This document shows, in pieces, positions 33,597-41,765 of a DNA stretch of 64,000 bases (position 1 is its first letter; every line of letters starts with the position of its first letter). The stretch covers positions 310,001 through 374,000 of the forward strand of contig JAGTTS010000002.1 in NCBI GenBank assembly GCA_018223375.1, written 5' to 3'. The position numbers and the translations under genes are program-made. A model generated the notes under the pieces. The model did not search any database. It was not told where the DNA came from and was given only the letters and a program-made list of their open reading frames with translations. This DNA comes from Clostridiaceae bacterium Marseille-Q3526 (GTDB lineage Bacteria > Bacillota > Clostridia > Lachnospirales > Lachnospiraceae).

Positions 33597-35092
33597 TAGT
33601 TTCCACGCACCTTTCTGTCAAGAAGATGAAGATTTTTATCAACCACAGCGCCGTTTACAGTGGCTTCGTTTAAAGTCATCTGCTCTTTATTAAACTTTTC
33701 AATGTCAGAGCGTTTTACCAGGTATCCTGTGACGCGCACCAGGTCGGAATCTCCGGAATAGAAGGAGAGATATCTGGCTCCTGTGGAGAAAGCGCCCTTT
33801 AAAATGTCAAGCAGATACTGAGGATTGTTTCCCACTGTGTGATCAAAAGGGAACAGCTCTCCACAGCCGGCATCGCAGCCCTTATGCATACGGGTAAAAT
33901 GCTGAATCTGAAGCGGAAGCTCCGGCTCCTCTCCGATAGGAATTCGGCCGCCTGGAGTGGACTCTGTATCCTCCATTACGCCTACCTGGGCATGCAAACC
34001 GTACTTTCCATAGGCTGCAGGCCGTTTGTCAATCTCTGCACGGATGCGGTCCATAATCGCCTCGCCAAAGGCGTCTGCTTTTTCATTATGTCCGTAGCGC
34101 TCTCCCGGTTCGGTCAGGCCCAGAGTCTTATTGACACATTCAGCCAGTCCGACAAAGCCAAACATTCCTACCATGTAGTCTTTCTCTTTGCGAATCAGGC
34201 CTTCATGGTAGAGGAAGTTATTTTCATAATAATGGCACTCATCCACGATAAAACGGCAGCGGCTGTCAATGGCGTCGCAGACAGCTGTTACTGCGTCAGG
34301 GATGACACGGTCTAAGAGATCTTCCGGACTTTTTGCCAGCTCTGGAAGACGGTTCATATTCAGACGTACCAGAGTCAGGCCGCAGCCTCCGATGGGCAGT
34401 GTGTTGTAGCAGCTGACAACTGCATAGTCTCCCATTTCTTTCCGATACATTTTATCATTGGCAAAGCTTGGCTTGGCTGCTGCCATGGCTGTGTCCAGAG
34501 CCGCCAGCATAAAGCTGTCCGGTGTGTCATCTCTGTAGAGAAGCGTCATATTCGGGCAGGGCCGCTGCATTTCTTTTGTCAGTTTTAAGACAATGCGTCC
34601 GGCTTTTGTATCCTCTGGTCCCAGGTTTGCATGACAGAAAGCGTTGGAAATCGTTCTGTCTACATGGACTAACAGAAAACGAATCGCTTTCTCAGCTTCA
34701 GCCTCATCGGTTACAAACGGATCCAGAAGAGTTCCCAGATTTCCGATGTAAACAGGAAGCCCGCCGTCTGCCGGGATGTTATGGTACAGGCAGAGGAGAT
34801 TTCCCACTGCGTCCCAGATATCCTTAGGCGGCTCCAGCATAAGAAATTCGCTGCCCTGTTTTAAGAATTTTTCGTAGTCCGGCACGCAGTAGCGTGTGCG
34901 GTAGGGAGTTTTTCCCTCGAACATATCCATCATGGCGCCGTTTGCAAAGTATTCCTTTGATTTTTCGGTATACTCTACCAGCTCGATGGAATTTTCCGCG
35001 ATCTTTGCCATATCCTTTAATCTCTGATTAAAGGTAACCTTAGGATTTTTGATGGTGTACAGGATATCGTTTGTCATATCAAAAGATGCCAT
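33596..35092 (-). CDS. yjjI: YjjI family glycyl-radical enzyme
   Basis: The 498-residue enzyme has a C-terminal glycyl-radical motif RVTGY (453-457, Gly456) and a probable thiyl cysteine Cys228 in VVSCYNTLPIGG. It is much shorter than PFL or diol dehydratase (750-850 residues), as are YjjI proteins. The residue two after the cysteine is Asn, not the Glu of GCVE dehydratases, so diol dehydration is unlikely. The substrate is unknown. In E. coli yjjIW sits beside the deo genes; here it follows nucleoside permease genes, which points to nucleoside or deoxyribose chemistry. Confidence 0.9.
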   Translation of the reverse strand: MASFDMTNDILYTIKNPKVTFNQRLKDMAKIAENSIELVEYTEKSKEYFANGAMMDMFEGKTPYRTRYCVPDYEKFLKQGSEFLMLEPPKDIWDAVGNLLCLYHNIPADGGLPVYIGNLGTLLDPFVTDEAEAEKAIRFLLVHVDRTISNAFCHANLGPEDTKAGRIVLKLTKEMQRPCPNMTLLYRDDTPDSFMLAALDTAMAAAKPSFANDKMYRKEMGDYAVVSCYNTLPIGGCGLTLVRLNMNRLPELAKSPEDLLDRVIPDAVTAVCDAIDSRCRFIVDECHYYENNFLYHEGLIRKEKDYMVGMFGFVGLAECVNKTLGLTEPGERYGHNEKADAFGEAIMDRIRAEIDKRPAAYGKYGLHAQVGVMEDTESTPGGRIPIGEEPELPLQIQHFTRMHKGCDAGCGELFPFDHTVGNNPQYLLDILKGAFSTGARYLSFYSGDSDLVRVTGYLVKRSDIEKFNKEQMTLNEATVNGAVVDKNLHLLDRKVRGN

Positions 35093-35121
35093 GTCAGTCC
35101 TCCTTTTTACTGTTTGAGCGC

Positions 35122-36039
35122 TTATGCTCGTTTCATTTTTCTGCAGGCTCTGATAGAGAAGACAGCCAGACCAATGAGGGTTGCACAGTATGGAATGGTC
35201 TTAACCAGATCGGACGGCCATCCCAGGGTTGCCACTGCGTTTGACAGGGCGTCCGCCACACCGAACAGGAGGGAGGTGGCGGCTGTGCCGACTGCGCCTC
35301 TCTGGCCCATGGCTTCAGCTGCCAAGGCAATCCATCCGCGGCCGCTGACCATATCTCTGGAGAACCAGGATACATAACCCATGGACATAAAAGCTCCGCC
35401 AAGACCGCTCATAACGCCGCTGATCAACAGTGCAGCTGCCTGAGTCTTCATCACACTGATGCCCACAGAATCCGCTGCCTCTTTTTTCTCTCCGACTGCA
35501 CGGATGTGGTATCCAAGTGATGTTTTCTTCAGAAGCAGGTAAGTAAATACCACTGCCAGAATTGACAGGTAGGTAAGTACGTTGTGGCCGGATATGGCCG
35601 GTCCGATAATCGGAATCTGCTCGATAATCGGGATATTGATGTTTGGCAGCACCTTACTGGTGAGGGCTACGCTGGTACCCTTGTCATGAGCCACCAGATA
35701 GAGGAAGAAAATGGTTCCTCCGCTGGCCAGGCTGTTAATGGCAATGCCGCCTAAGATAATATTGGTTTTGTAGTACAGAGTAAAGAAGGCCAGAATTCCT
35801 GCCGCCAGCACGGCGAAGAGAATGGCGAAAGCCAGTCCGGCCCAGGCACTTCCAAACAGGTAGCTGAAGTACATTCCCGCAAAAGCGGCGATCAGCATCA
35901 TGCCCTCCAGGGCAATATTGGGAACACCGGCCACGTCAGACACAACTGCGCCCATAGAGGCAAACAGAAGGGGTGTGGCTACACGAAAAATGGAGTAAAA
36001 AAAGTCACTGGTAAAAATCAGGTCTGCAAGCGCTTTCAT
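35122..36039 (-). CDS. Nucleoside-type ABC transporter permease 2
   Basis: This 305-residue membrane protein of the BPD_transp_2 (branched-chain/sugar/nucleoside) family has about eight to ten hydrophobic segments. LLFASMGAVVSDVAGVPNIALEGMMLIAAFAG and GYHIRAVGEKKEAADSVGISV are typical of the NupQ/YufQ subfamily. It overlaps permease 1 by four bases. With the BMP lipoprotein and double ATPase it makes a complete nucleoside importer. Confidence 0.9.
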   Translation of the reverse strand: MKALADLIFTSDFFYSIFRVATPLLFASMGAVVSDVAGVPNIALEGMMLIAAFAGMYFSYLFGSAWAGLAFAILFAVLAAGILAFFTLYYKTNIILGGIAINSLASGGTIFFLYLVAHDKGTSVALTSKVLPNINIPIIEQIPIIGPAISGHNVLTYLSILAVVFTYLLLKKTSLGYHIRAVGEKKEAADSVGISVMKTQAAALLISGVMSGLGGAFMSMGYVSWFSRDMVSGRGWIALAAEAMGQRGAVGTAATSLLFGVADALSNAVATLGWPSDLVKTIPYCATLIGLAVFSIRACRKMKRA

Positions 36040-37079
36040 CCCTTCACCTCCTTCTCAATCCAGTTCTGTTTATATTTGTGCAGGAATCGTTCTGCTGAAA
36101 TTAAGAGAATGATAATACTCTGAAGAATCGCTATCATCTCTGTAGGAATATCAGAGGAACGGTTCACAAGGTCTGCTCCGATTCTCAGGTAGCTGACAAA
36201 GAAAGCCGCCCCGATGACACCTAAGGGGTTATTTCCGGCCAGCATGGCGATCATGGCTCCGTCGAAACCGTAGCCTGGAAGAGCTGTCCACTCGAACCGT
36301 TTGTGCATACCGATGCACTCGATCAGTCCTCCGGCTCCGGCAATAGCGCCTGCTGCCAGATGGACGATAATAATGACTTTTGTTACATTAATTCCGGAAT
36401 AGCTGGCAAATTTAGCATTATTTCCAGTCATACGGATTTCGTATCCCCATTTACTTTTGAACATAAACAGATATACTAAGACAGCGCATAAAACTGCAAT
36501 CAGGAAGCCGGAATGAATTCTGGTTCCAGGTACAATATTGGAAAGAAGGGCATTGGAGCGGTATTTGTAGGATACCAGGGACGCTACCTTCGGATCGCGC
36601 ATCACATTGTTTAAGAGATAGAGTCCCACTCCCAGAAGAATGTTGTTCATCATCAGAGAAGTTACCATCTCGTTGGCACCGTATTTTGCCTTCAGAACAC
36701 CGGGAACCAGCATAATTATCATACCGGCTAAAGCTCCTGCTGCAATGCAGGCAATAGGAAATACGATGGGAGGCATTTTCAGCCAGATTGCCAGGAAGGA
36801 TCCGGCAATTCCGGAAATAAAAAAGACGCCCTCTCCGCCCAGATTAAACAGGTTGGCTTTAAACATGACTGCCATAGCCAGACCAGAGAAAATAAGCGGA
36901 ACTGCTGTTTCCACAATATTTCCCAGATACCGTTTAGAAGAAAACGGCGCTAACAGGAAGGTTTTAATGGATTCCACCGGCTGATCGCTGACTAACAGAA
37001 TGATGACAAAGGCCACCAGGATTGCTACCAGCATGGAAACGGCGGTTCTTATGATGTTAAAGGAACGCTCTCTGCTCAT
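36036..37079 (-). CDS. Nucleoside-type ABC transporter permease 1
   Basis: The 347-residue permease resembles NupP/YufP: FSGLAMAVMFKANLFNLGGEGVFFISGIAGS and the coupling-loop region GYEIRMTGNNAKFASYSGINV are visible. It overlaps both the ATPase gene and permease 2 by four bases (ATGA-type), as in tightly coupled ABC operons. Confidence 0.9.
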   Translation of the reverse strand: MSRERSFNIIRTAVSMLVAILVAFVIILLVSDQPVESIKTFLLAPFSSKRYLGNIVETAVPLIFSGLAMAVMFKANLFNLGGEGVFFISGIAGSFLAIWLKMPPIVFPIACIAAGALAGMIIMLVPGVLKAKYGANEMVTSLMMNNILLGVGLYLLNNVMRDPKVASLVSYKYRSNALLSNIVPGTRIHSGFLIAVLCAVLVYLFMFKSKWGYEIRMTGNNAKFASYSGINVTKVIIIVHLAAGAIAGAGGLIECIGMHKRFEWTALPGYGFDGAMIAMLAGNNPLGVIGAAFFVSYLRIGADLVNRSSDIPTEMIAILQSIIILLISAERFLHKYKQNWIEKEVKG

Positions 37080-38626
37080 CCTTCTGCCCTCCTTATCTGT
37101 TCTTCGCTGTGCTTTTCCAGTCCCAGCATGTAAAGTCCCAGCTTCTCTTCGTTCAGTCCTTCTGTATTATCGAAATAAGCCACAATTTCTCCTTCATACA
37201 TAACGGCAATCACATCGGAGAGCTTTAATGCTTCGCTTAAATCAGCAGAGATTAAAAGCACCGCACAGCCCTGATCCCTCAGCTCCATCATTTTTTTATG
37301 GATAATGTGGGCAGCTCCGATATCGACACCTCTGGTAGGCTGTTCTGCAATCAGAACTTCCGGGTTGTGGCTGCACTCTCTGGCTACGACTACTTTCTGC
37401 ATATTTCCGCCGGACAGCATTCCCACATTCTGTCCCGTGCCGGAACAGCGTATTTCGTAGGATTTAATGCGCTCCTCTGCGAATTTTAATATCTTCTTAT
37501 AATTCAGGAGGCCTCCGCGGCAGAATTCCTTGCTGCTGTATCGATTGGAAACCATATTTTCTGCGATGGATTCCTGGCCTGCAATACCCTGCTCCATGCG
37601 GTCCTCCGGCACATAACCGAACTGCATTCTGCGGATCTGCTCAATGGACAGATCCTTTACCGATGTCCCGTTCAGAAGGATATCGCCGTCCTTAATCATT
37701 CTTTTTTTCGTCATCAGTTCCACCAGCTCCACCTGGCCGTTTCCTTGGACGCCGGCAATTCCAAAAATCATGCCGCCCCTGACTCCGAAATTAATGTTGT
37801 TCAGCAGCTTCACCTGGTTTTTATCTGTGTAGGACAGGTTTTTAACCTGAATTTTCACATCGCCTGGCTTGGGGACTGTCTTCTGAATGGAAGTATCCAT
37901 TTCACAGCCCATGATCATGGCTGAAATCTCCTGCTCTGTCACATCCTTTGTCTCGCAGCAGCCTACAAACTGGCTGGCTCTCATGACAGTAATGCGGTCG
38001 GAAATACGCTTGATTTCCGGAATTTTATGGGAAATGAACACAATGGTGTGTCCCTGCTTTTTCAGATTGATGAGCTCATCGAAGAGCTGGTCTGTCTCCT
38101 GGGGAGCCAGCACAGCAGTCGGTTCGTCCAGAATCAGGATCTCTGCGCCTCTGGCCAGAGCCTTCAAAATTTCAATTTTCTGTTTTACGCCTACGGGAAG
38201 GGTCTGGGTAACCGCTTCCGCGTCTACTTCCAGATTGTATTTTTTACTGATCTCTTTTGTGAAGCGGACTGCTTCCTCCTCACTGACAAAAAGTCCTTTT
38301 TTCGGCTCCATGCCAAGGATAATGTTCTGAGCCGCTGTAAAGGATTCTACCAGCATAAAATGCTGATGCACCATTCCGATTCCATGAGCGATGGCATCTT
38401 TAGAGGAGAAGAACCTGACAGGTTCTCCCCTCAAGATGATCTCTCCTGATGACGGCGGTTCCATTCCGAATAAGATTTTCATCAGGGTAGATTTTCCAGC
38501 TCCGTTTTCTCCTACCAGAGCATGAATCTCTCCCTTTTTCAGATTGAAATTAACATTTTTATTCGCTGCAATCCCGTTGCTATAAATTTTTGAGATGTTG
38601 TTCATCTCTAAAAGATACTGTTCCAT
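37076..38626 (-). CDS. Nucleoside-type ABC transporter ATP-binding protein (two ABC domains)
   Basis: The 516-residue protein has two tandem ABC domains. The first has Walker A GENGAGKST, a signature-like QTLPVGVKQKIEILKAL and Walker B ILILDEPTAVL. The second has a degenerate Walker A (GVQGNGQVEL) but retains LSGGNMQKVVVARE and Walker B-like VLIAEQPTRGVDIGA. This asymmetric layout is normal for nucleoside and ribose importers (NupO, RbsA). Confidence 0.94.
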   Translation of the reverse strand: MEQYLLEMNNISKIYSNGIAANKNVNFNLKKGEIHALVGENGAGKSTLMKILFGMEPPSSGEIILRGEPVRFFSSKDAIAHGIGMVHQHFMLVESFTAAQNIILGMEPKKGLFVSEEEAVRFTKEISKKYNLEVDAEAVTQTLPVGVKQKIEILKALARGAEILILDEPTAVLAPQETDQLFDELINLKKQGHTIVFISHKIPEIKRISDRITVMRASQFVGCCETKDVTEQEISAMIMGCEMDTSIQKTVPKPGDVKIQVKNLSYTDKNQVKLLNNINFGVRGGMIFGIAGVQGNGQVELVELMTKKRMIKDGDILLNGTSVKDLSIEQIRRMQFGYVPEDRMEQGIAGQESIAENMVSNRYSSKEFCRGGLLNYKKILKFAEERIKSYEIRCSGTGQNVGMLSGGNMQKVVVARECSHNPEVLIAEQPTRGVDIGAAHIIHKKMMELRDQGCAVLLISADLSEALKLSDVIAVMYEGEIVAYFDNTEGLNEEKLGLYMLGLEKHSEEQIRRAEG

Positions 38627-38643
38627 CAGGATACCTCCGTGAA

Positions 38644-39789
38644 CTATGGGCGTACAGCCTCGCGGATTTCATTCACTTTCTCTGTAGTAATTCCAGTAGT
38701 TGGAGTCATTTCGATTTCTCCGGCAACTACCTGTCCTTTTAACTCCTCGATTTTCGCTCTGTCCTCCTCAGACAGTAAAGCCTCATAGAATTCGTTCTCA
38801 GCGATGCCAACAGCGTCCTCAGCGATTCCGAATACCTCTCTTGTTCCGTATGGGATTTCTCCCTTCATAGCTCTGTCTACTGCTTTTATTGCATTCTCCG
38901 GAATGTTCTTGATAGCAGAGGTAATGATAACACCTGCCATTTCCGGTTTTGTTTCCTTTAAAGCTTCTGCCTGATCAGAGTCAACACCGATGGCAAATTT
39001 GTTCTGGGCTACGGCTGCGTCGATTACACCCAGACCAGACTGTCCCGCTGCTGCGAAAATAACAGAAAGGCCGGAATTGTAGAGAAGAAGAGCGTTTTCT
39101 TTTCCCTTTGCGGTATCAGTAAAGCTTCCAACATAGGAGGCTGCTACCTTGATCTCTGGATTTACTGCCTGAGCTCCCTCAATATATCCTACTAAGAACT
39201 CGTTGATTCCAGGGGTATCCATGCCGCCTACGAAGCCGATTTTGTCCTCGCCCAGCTCTTCTGCCTTGAGGGCTGCTGCTGCACCGGCCAGGAAACTCAT
39301 CTCATTATTTTTTGTTCCCATAATGTATACGTTTGCAGGCGGATCGGTCAGCTCATCGTCCAGATTGATGAACAGCTGATCCGGATACTCCTCTGCTGCC
39401 TGAACCAGGGCGTCATCGTTGTTGCTGGAGATAGTTAAGATTAAATCATAATCAGCTTCGCACATATCTACGAGAACCGGATAATATTTGGATGTGTCAA
39501 GTCCGGCCTCCACGTAGTCTACCGTTACGCCAAGCTGCTCCTCAATAGGCTCAATGGCGCGGAAGGAAGCGTCAAAAAATGATTTGTCTCCCAGATTTCC
39601 TGGAATCATAAGAGCTACCTTGTAGTCCTCAGGATTTACTGCCTCGGCGTCTCCCTCTCCCTGCGCTTCTGCTACGCTCTCAGCGGCCTTGGACGGCGCT
39701 GTGGTCTCCTCCGGCTCTGGGGCAGAGCATCCTGTCATCATACCCGCAGTCATGCATACGGCAAGGGCCGCTGCTGTCAGTTTCTTCAT
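38644..39789 (-). CDS. BMP-family nucleoside-binding lipoprotein
   Basis: The 381-residue protein starts with a signal peptide ending MMTGC, a lipobox, followed by a Pro/Glu/Ser-rich linker. The body has VALMIPGNLGDKSFFDASF, LILTISSNN and GIDAAVAQNKFAIGVDSDQ-like blocks found in PnrA/BmpA nucleoside receptors. The ATG at 39789 follows GAGGAGGACAATCACT. It would capture purine or pyrimidine nucleosides outside the membrane. Confidence 0.9.
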   Translation of the reverse strand: MKKLTAAALAVCMTAGMMTGCSAPEPEETTAPSKAAESVAEAQGEGDAEAVNPEDYKVALMIPGNLGDKSFFDASFRAIEPIEEQLGVTVDYVEAGLDTSKYYPVLVDMCEADYDLILTISSNNDDALVQAAEEYPDQLFINLDDELTDPPANVYIMGTKNNEMSFLAGAAAALKAEELGEDKIGFVGGMDTPGINEFLVGYIEGAQAVNPEIKVAASYVGSFTDTAKGKENALLLYNSGLSVIFAAAGQSGLGVIDAAVAQNKFAIGVDSDQAEALKETKPEMAGVIITSAIKNIPENAIKAVDRAMKGEIPYGTREVFGIAEDAVGIAENEFYEALLSEEDRAKIEELKGQVVAGEIEMTPTTGITTEKVNEIREAVRP

Positions 39790-39854
39790 AGTGATTGTCC
39801 TCCTCATAATCGTTTTCTCTATCGAAAGCCCTCTGGCTTTTGATTAAAATAAAA

Positions 39855-40742
39855 TTAAAAATACTGTTCCAGAATCTGAAAGAACCTTTCGGTATCCACA
39901 TGACTGGCAAATAACAGGCGGCCTTCCTCTGGGGCATCAATTTCATAGTAATTCGAAAGACTGACCAGAGTTCCCCTGGTCAAGGAACCGCTTAGTTCTA
40001 CTGTGTAACTGCCCCTTTGCAGGGAAACCACCTCAGGATCCAGCAGACAGGCTGTTAAAAGCACATCATGGAAGGTGACGGGAAAACCGGTGGTTTTCTG
40101 AAAAAGGGAAACACCCTCCAGAAAGTAATCCATAACCGGATCATTTCTGTCTTTCCAGCTTTCCAGCATCTGGGGACTGATTCTCAGATACTTTGTCACA
40201 TCAAGCCCCATCATAATCAGGTTTTCAGACTGTTCCATCACAAGTCTGGCCGCCTCCGGATCACAGGCAATGTTCCACTCTGGTTTTGCGTCAAAAAAGG
40301 CGCCGCCCATAGCAAGAATTTTCACATGGCGCATCAGTTCCGGTTCTCTGAGAAAGGCCATGGCAAGATTCGTCATGGCTCCCATGGCAAGTATCACCAG
40401 ATCAGGATTGTCTCTGACACACTGAAGGATTAAATCTTCCGCCGGCATATTGGTAAGAAGCTTTGGCCTGTTTTTTAAAACAGGATACTGGATAGGTTCC
40501 GGCCCGGCGTTGTGGTCCCGTTCAATCAGGGCTTTTCCATGGCCGGCTGCGACAGGAATATCATCTTTTCCATAGAGACTTAAAAATTCCAGAACCATCT
40601 CAGCGCGTTTTTCTGTGTCTCCGAATACGGTTGTCACAGCTGCGATATCCAGACAGCCGCAGGAAAGAGCCAGGCGGAAAGCCGCCGCATCGTCGGTGTC
40701 GTCTCCGAAATCTGTGTCGATTAATATGGTTGTCTTTTTCAT
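39855..40742 (-). CDS. Nucleoside hydrolase (IunH/RihB family)
   Basis: The 295-residue enzyme hydrolyses the N-glycosidic bond of nucleosides to base and ribose. The calcium-binding N-terminal motif DTDFGDDTDDAAAF and the mid-protein LAMGAMTNLAMAF and WNIACDPEAARLV blocks are family signatures. The ATG at 40742 has a poor AGAGAG ribosome site; the ATG at 40760 has none. As first gene of the nine-gene unit it implies that imported nucleosides are cleaved rather than phosphorolysed. Confidence 0.92.
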   Translation of the reverse strand: MKKTTILIDTDFGDDTDDAAAFRLALSCGCLDIAAVTTVFGDTEKRAEMVLEFLSLYGKDDIPVAAGHGKALIERDHNAGPEPIQYPVLKNRPKLLTNMPAEDLILQCVRDNPDLVILAMGAMTNLAMAFLREPELMRHVKILAMGGAFFDAKPEWNIACDPEAARLVMEQSENLIMMGLDVTKYLRISPQMLESWKDRNDPVMDYFLEGVSLFQKTTGFPVTFHDVLLTACLLDPEVVSLQRGSYTVELSGSLTRGTLVSLSNYYEIDAPEEGRLLFASHVDTERFFQILEQYF

Positions 40743-40798
40743 TCTCTCTGTTCCGTTCATAAAAATAAAGCAATAGGCTGTACTGCTTTTGCAGATTC

Positions 40799-40827
40799 AT
40801 TATATAAGGAAACCATAAACAGGAAAA
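40799..40827 (-). promoter_or_regulatory. Promoter of the nucleoside/YjjI unit
   Basis: Minus-strand TATAAT (40804-40799) is preceded by 17 bases and a weak TTTTCC -35 (40827-40822). The weak -35 and overlapping palindrome suggest activator or repressor control. Confidence 0.65.
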
Positions 40828-40843
40828 GGACATTTGTCCTTTT
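40824..40843. promoter_or_regulatory. 20-bp palindromic operator candidate
   Basis: AAAAGGACA-TT-TGTCCTTTT is a perfect 9+2+9 inverted repeat that overlaps the -35 element of the nucleoside/YjjI promoter. Confidence 0.6.
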
Positions 40844-40968
40844 GTTGGCCAGATTTTGTGAGTTTTTGTAAAAATTTCTGGTTATAATCCATGAATATTA
40901 GTGAAACTAATGAAATTTCATTAAAAAAACTAATCAAGCCATTCTATATCACGTCCTGCTGTATAGAA

Positions 40969-40996
40969 GAAGCCAATCCGTTTCCGAACTGGCTTC
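40969..40996 (-). terminator. Possible terminator of the PspA-like gene
   Basis: GAAGCCA and TGGCTTC arms enclose a 14-base loop; the minus-strand tail TTCTATAC is poor. The remainder of 40844-40968 is AT-rich and shows no gene. Confidence 0.35.
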
Positions 40997-41062
40997 GCAG
41001 GCGTCTCTATTCTATTTTCATGAAGCAGAATGCTTTTTTCACGTTTTTAAAGCGGGATGAGG

Positions 41063-41743
41063 CTACAGTCCCAGCTCTGCCTTCAGCTTTTCTAAAGCTA
41101 GATCTGCGTCAGAAGGACTGGCTCCCCCGTATTTTTTCATCAGATCCTCAGCCTCCGCTTCCTCGCTGCCTGCGCTCAGAGCCTCGGACGCCTGGGCTCT
41201 GGCAAGCTCTCGGTCCGCTTTTTCTTCCATTCTGGCGAAGGCGTCAAACGCCCCTCTGTCTGTATCTCTGGAGGTGAGCTCAGCGGCTTTTTTCGTCACT
41301 TTGGCCGTTACGGCTTTCGCCTTAATCTGAGCGGCCTTCTGCTTCATATCGTTAATCTTGCCCTCCATCTGTCTCAGCTTGCCCCGTACAGTATCCGCCG
41401 CCTGCCTGGCAGCCTCATAAGCAGCTTCCTGGGAAGCGGCGCGTGTCTGGCAGTCGTTTTCCTTTTCTAACGCCTTTTTGGCGTCAGCCTCATTTCCGGC
41501 CGTTAATGCCTTCACTGCAATGGAATGCCAGGTTTCAGCCTCCTTTTTCAGCTCATCCAGCTGCTTTTTAGTAAGGGTTTCATTGGCCAGCACGTCTAAG
41601 GCCGTTTTTTTCATGTTTCCGTATTCCTGAACCGCGTCAATGATGGTCTGATCGATGATCTTTTCTGGATCCTCAAACTTATCAAGAAGCTCGTTCAGAT
41701 TTGATTTTACTATCATTCCAATTCTGTCAAAAATTCCAGCCAT
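41063..41743 (-). CDS. PspA/IM30 family protein
   Basis: The 226-residue protein is almost entirely helical coiled coil, starting GIFDRIGMIVKSNLNELLDKFEDPEKIIDQTI, the PspA/IM30 N-terminal signature. These ESCRT-III-like proteins bind stressed membrane. It follows the TPM-like membrane gene by 22 bases with an AAGGAGGAATACAGCT site, so the two probably act together at the envelope. Confidence 0.92.
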   Translation of the reverse strand: MAGIFDRIGMIVKSNLNELLDKFEDPEKIIDQTIIDAVQEYGNMKKTALDVLANETLTKKQLDELKKEAETWHSIAVKALTAGNEADAKKALEKENDCQTRAASQEAAYEAARQAADTVRGKLRQMEGKINDMKQKAAQIKAKAVTAKVTKKAAELTSRDTDRGAFDAFARMEEKADRELARAQASEALSAGSEEAEAEDLMKKYGGASPSDADLALEKLKAELGL

Positions 41744-41765
41744 AGCTGTATTCCTCCTTACATGC

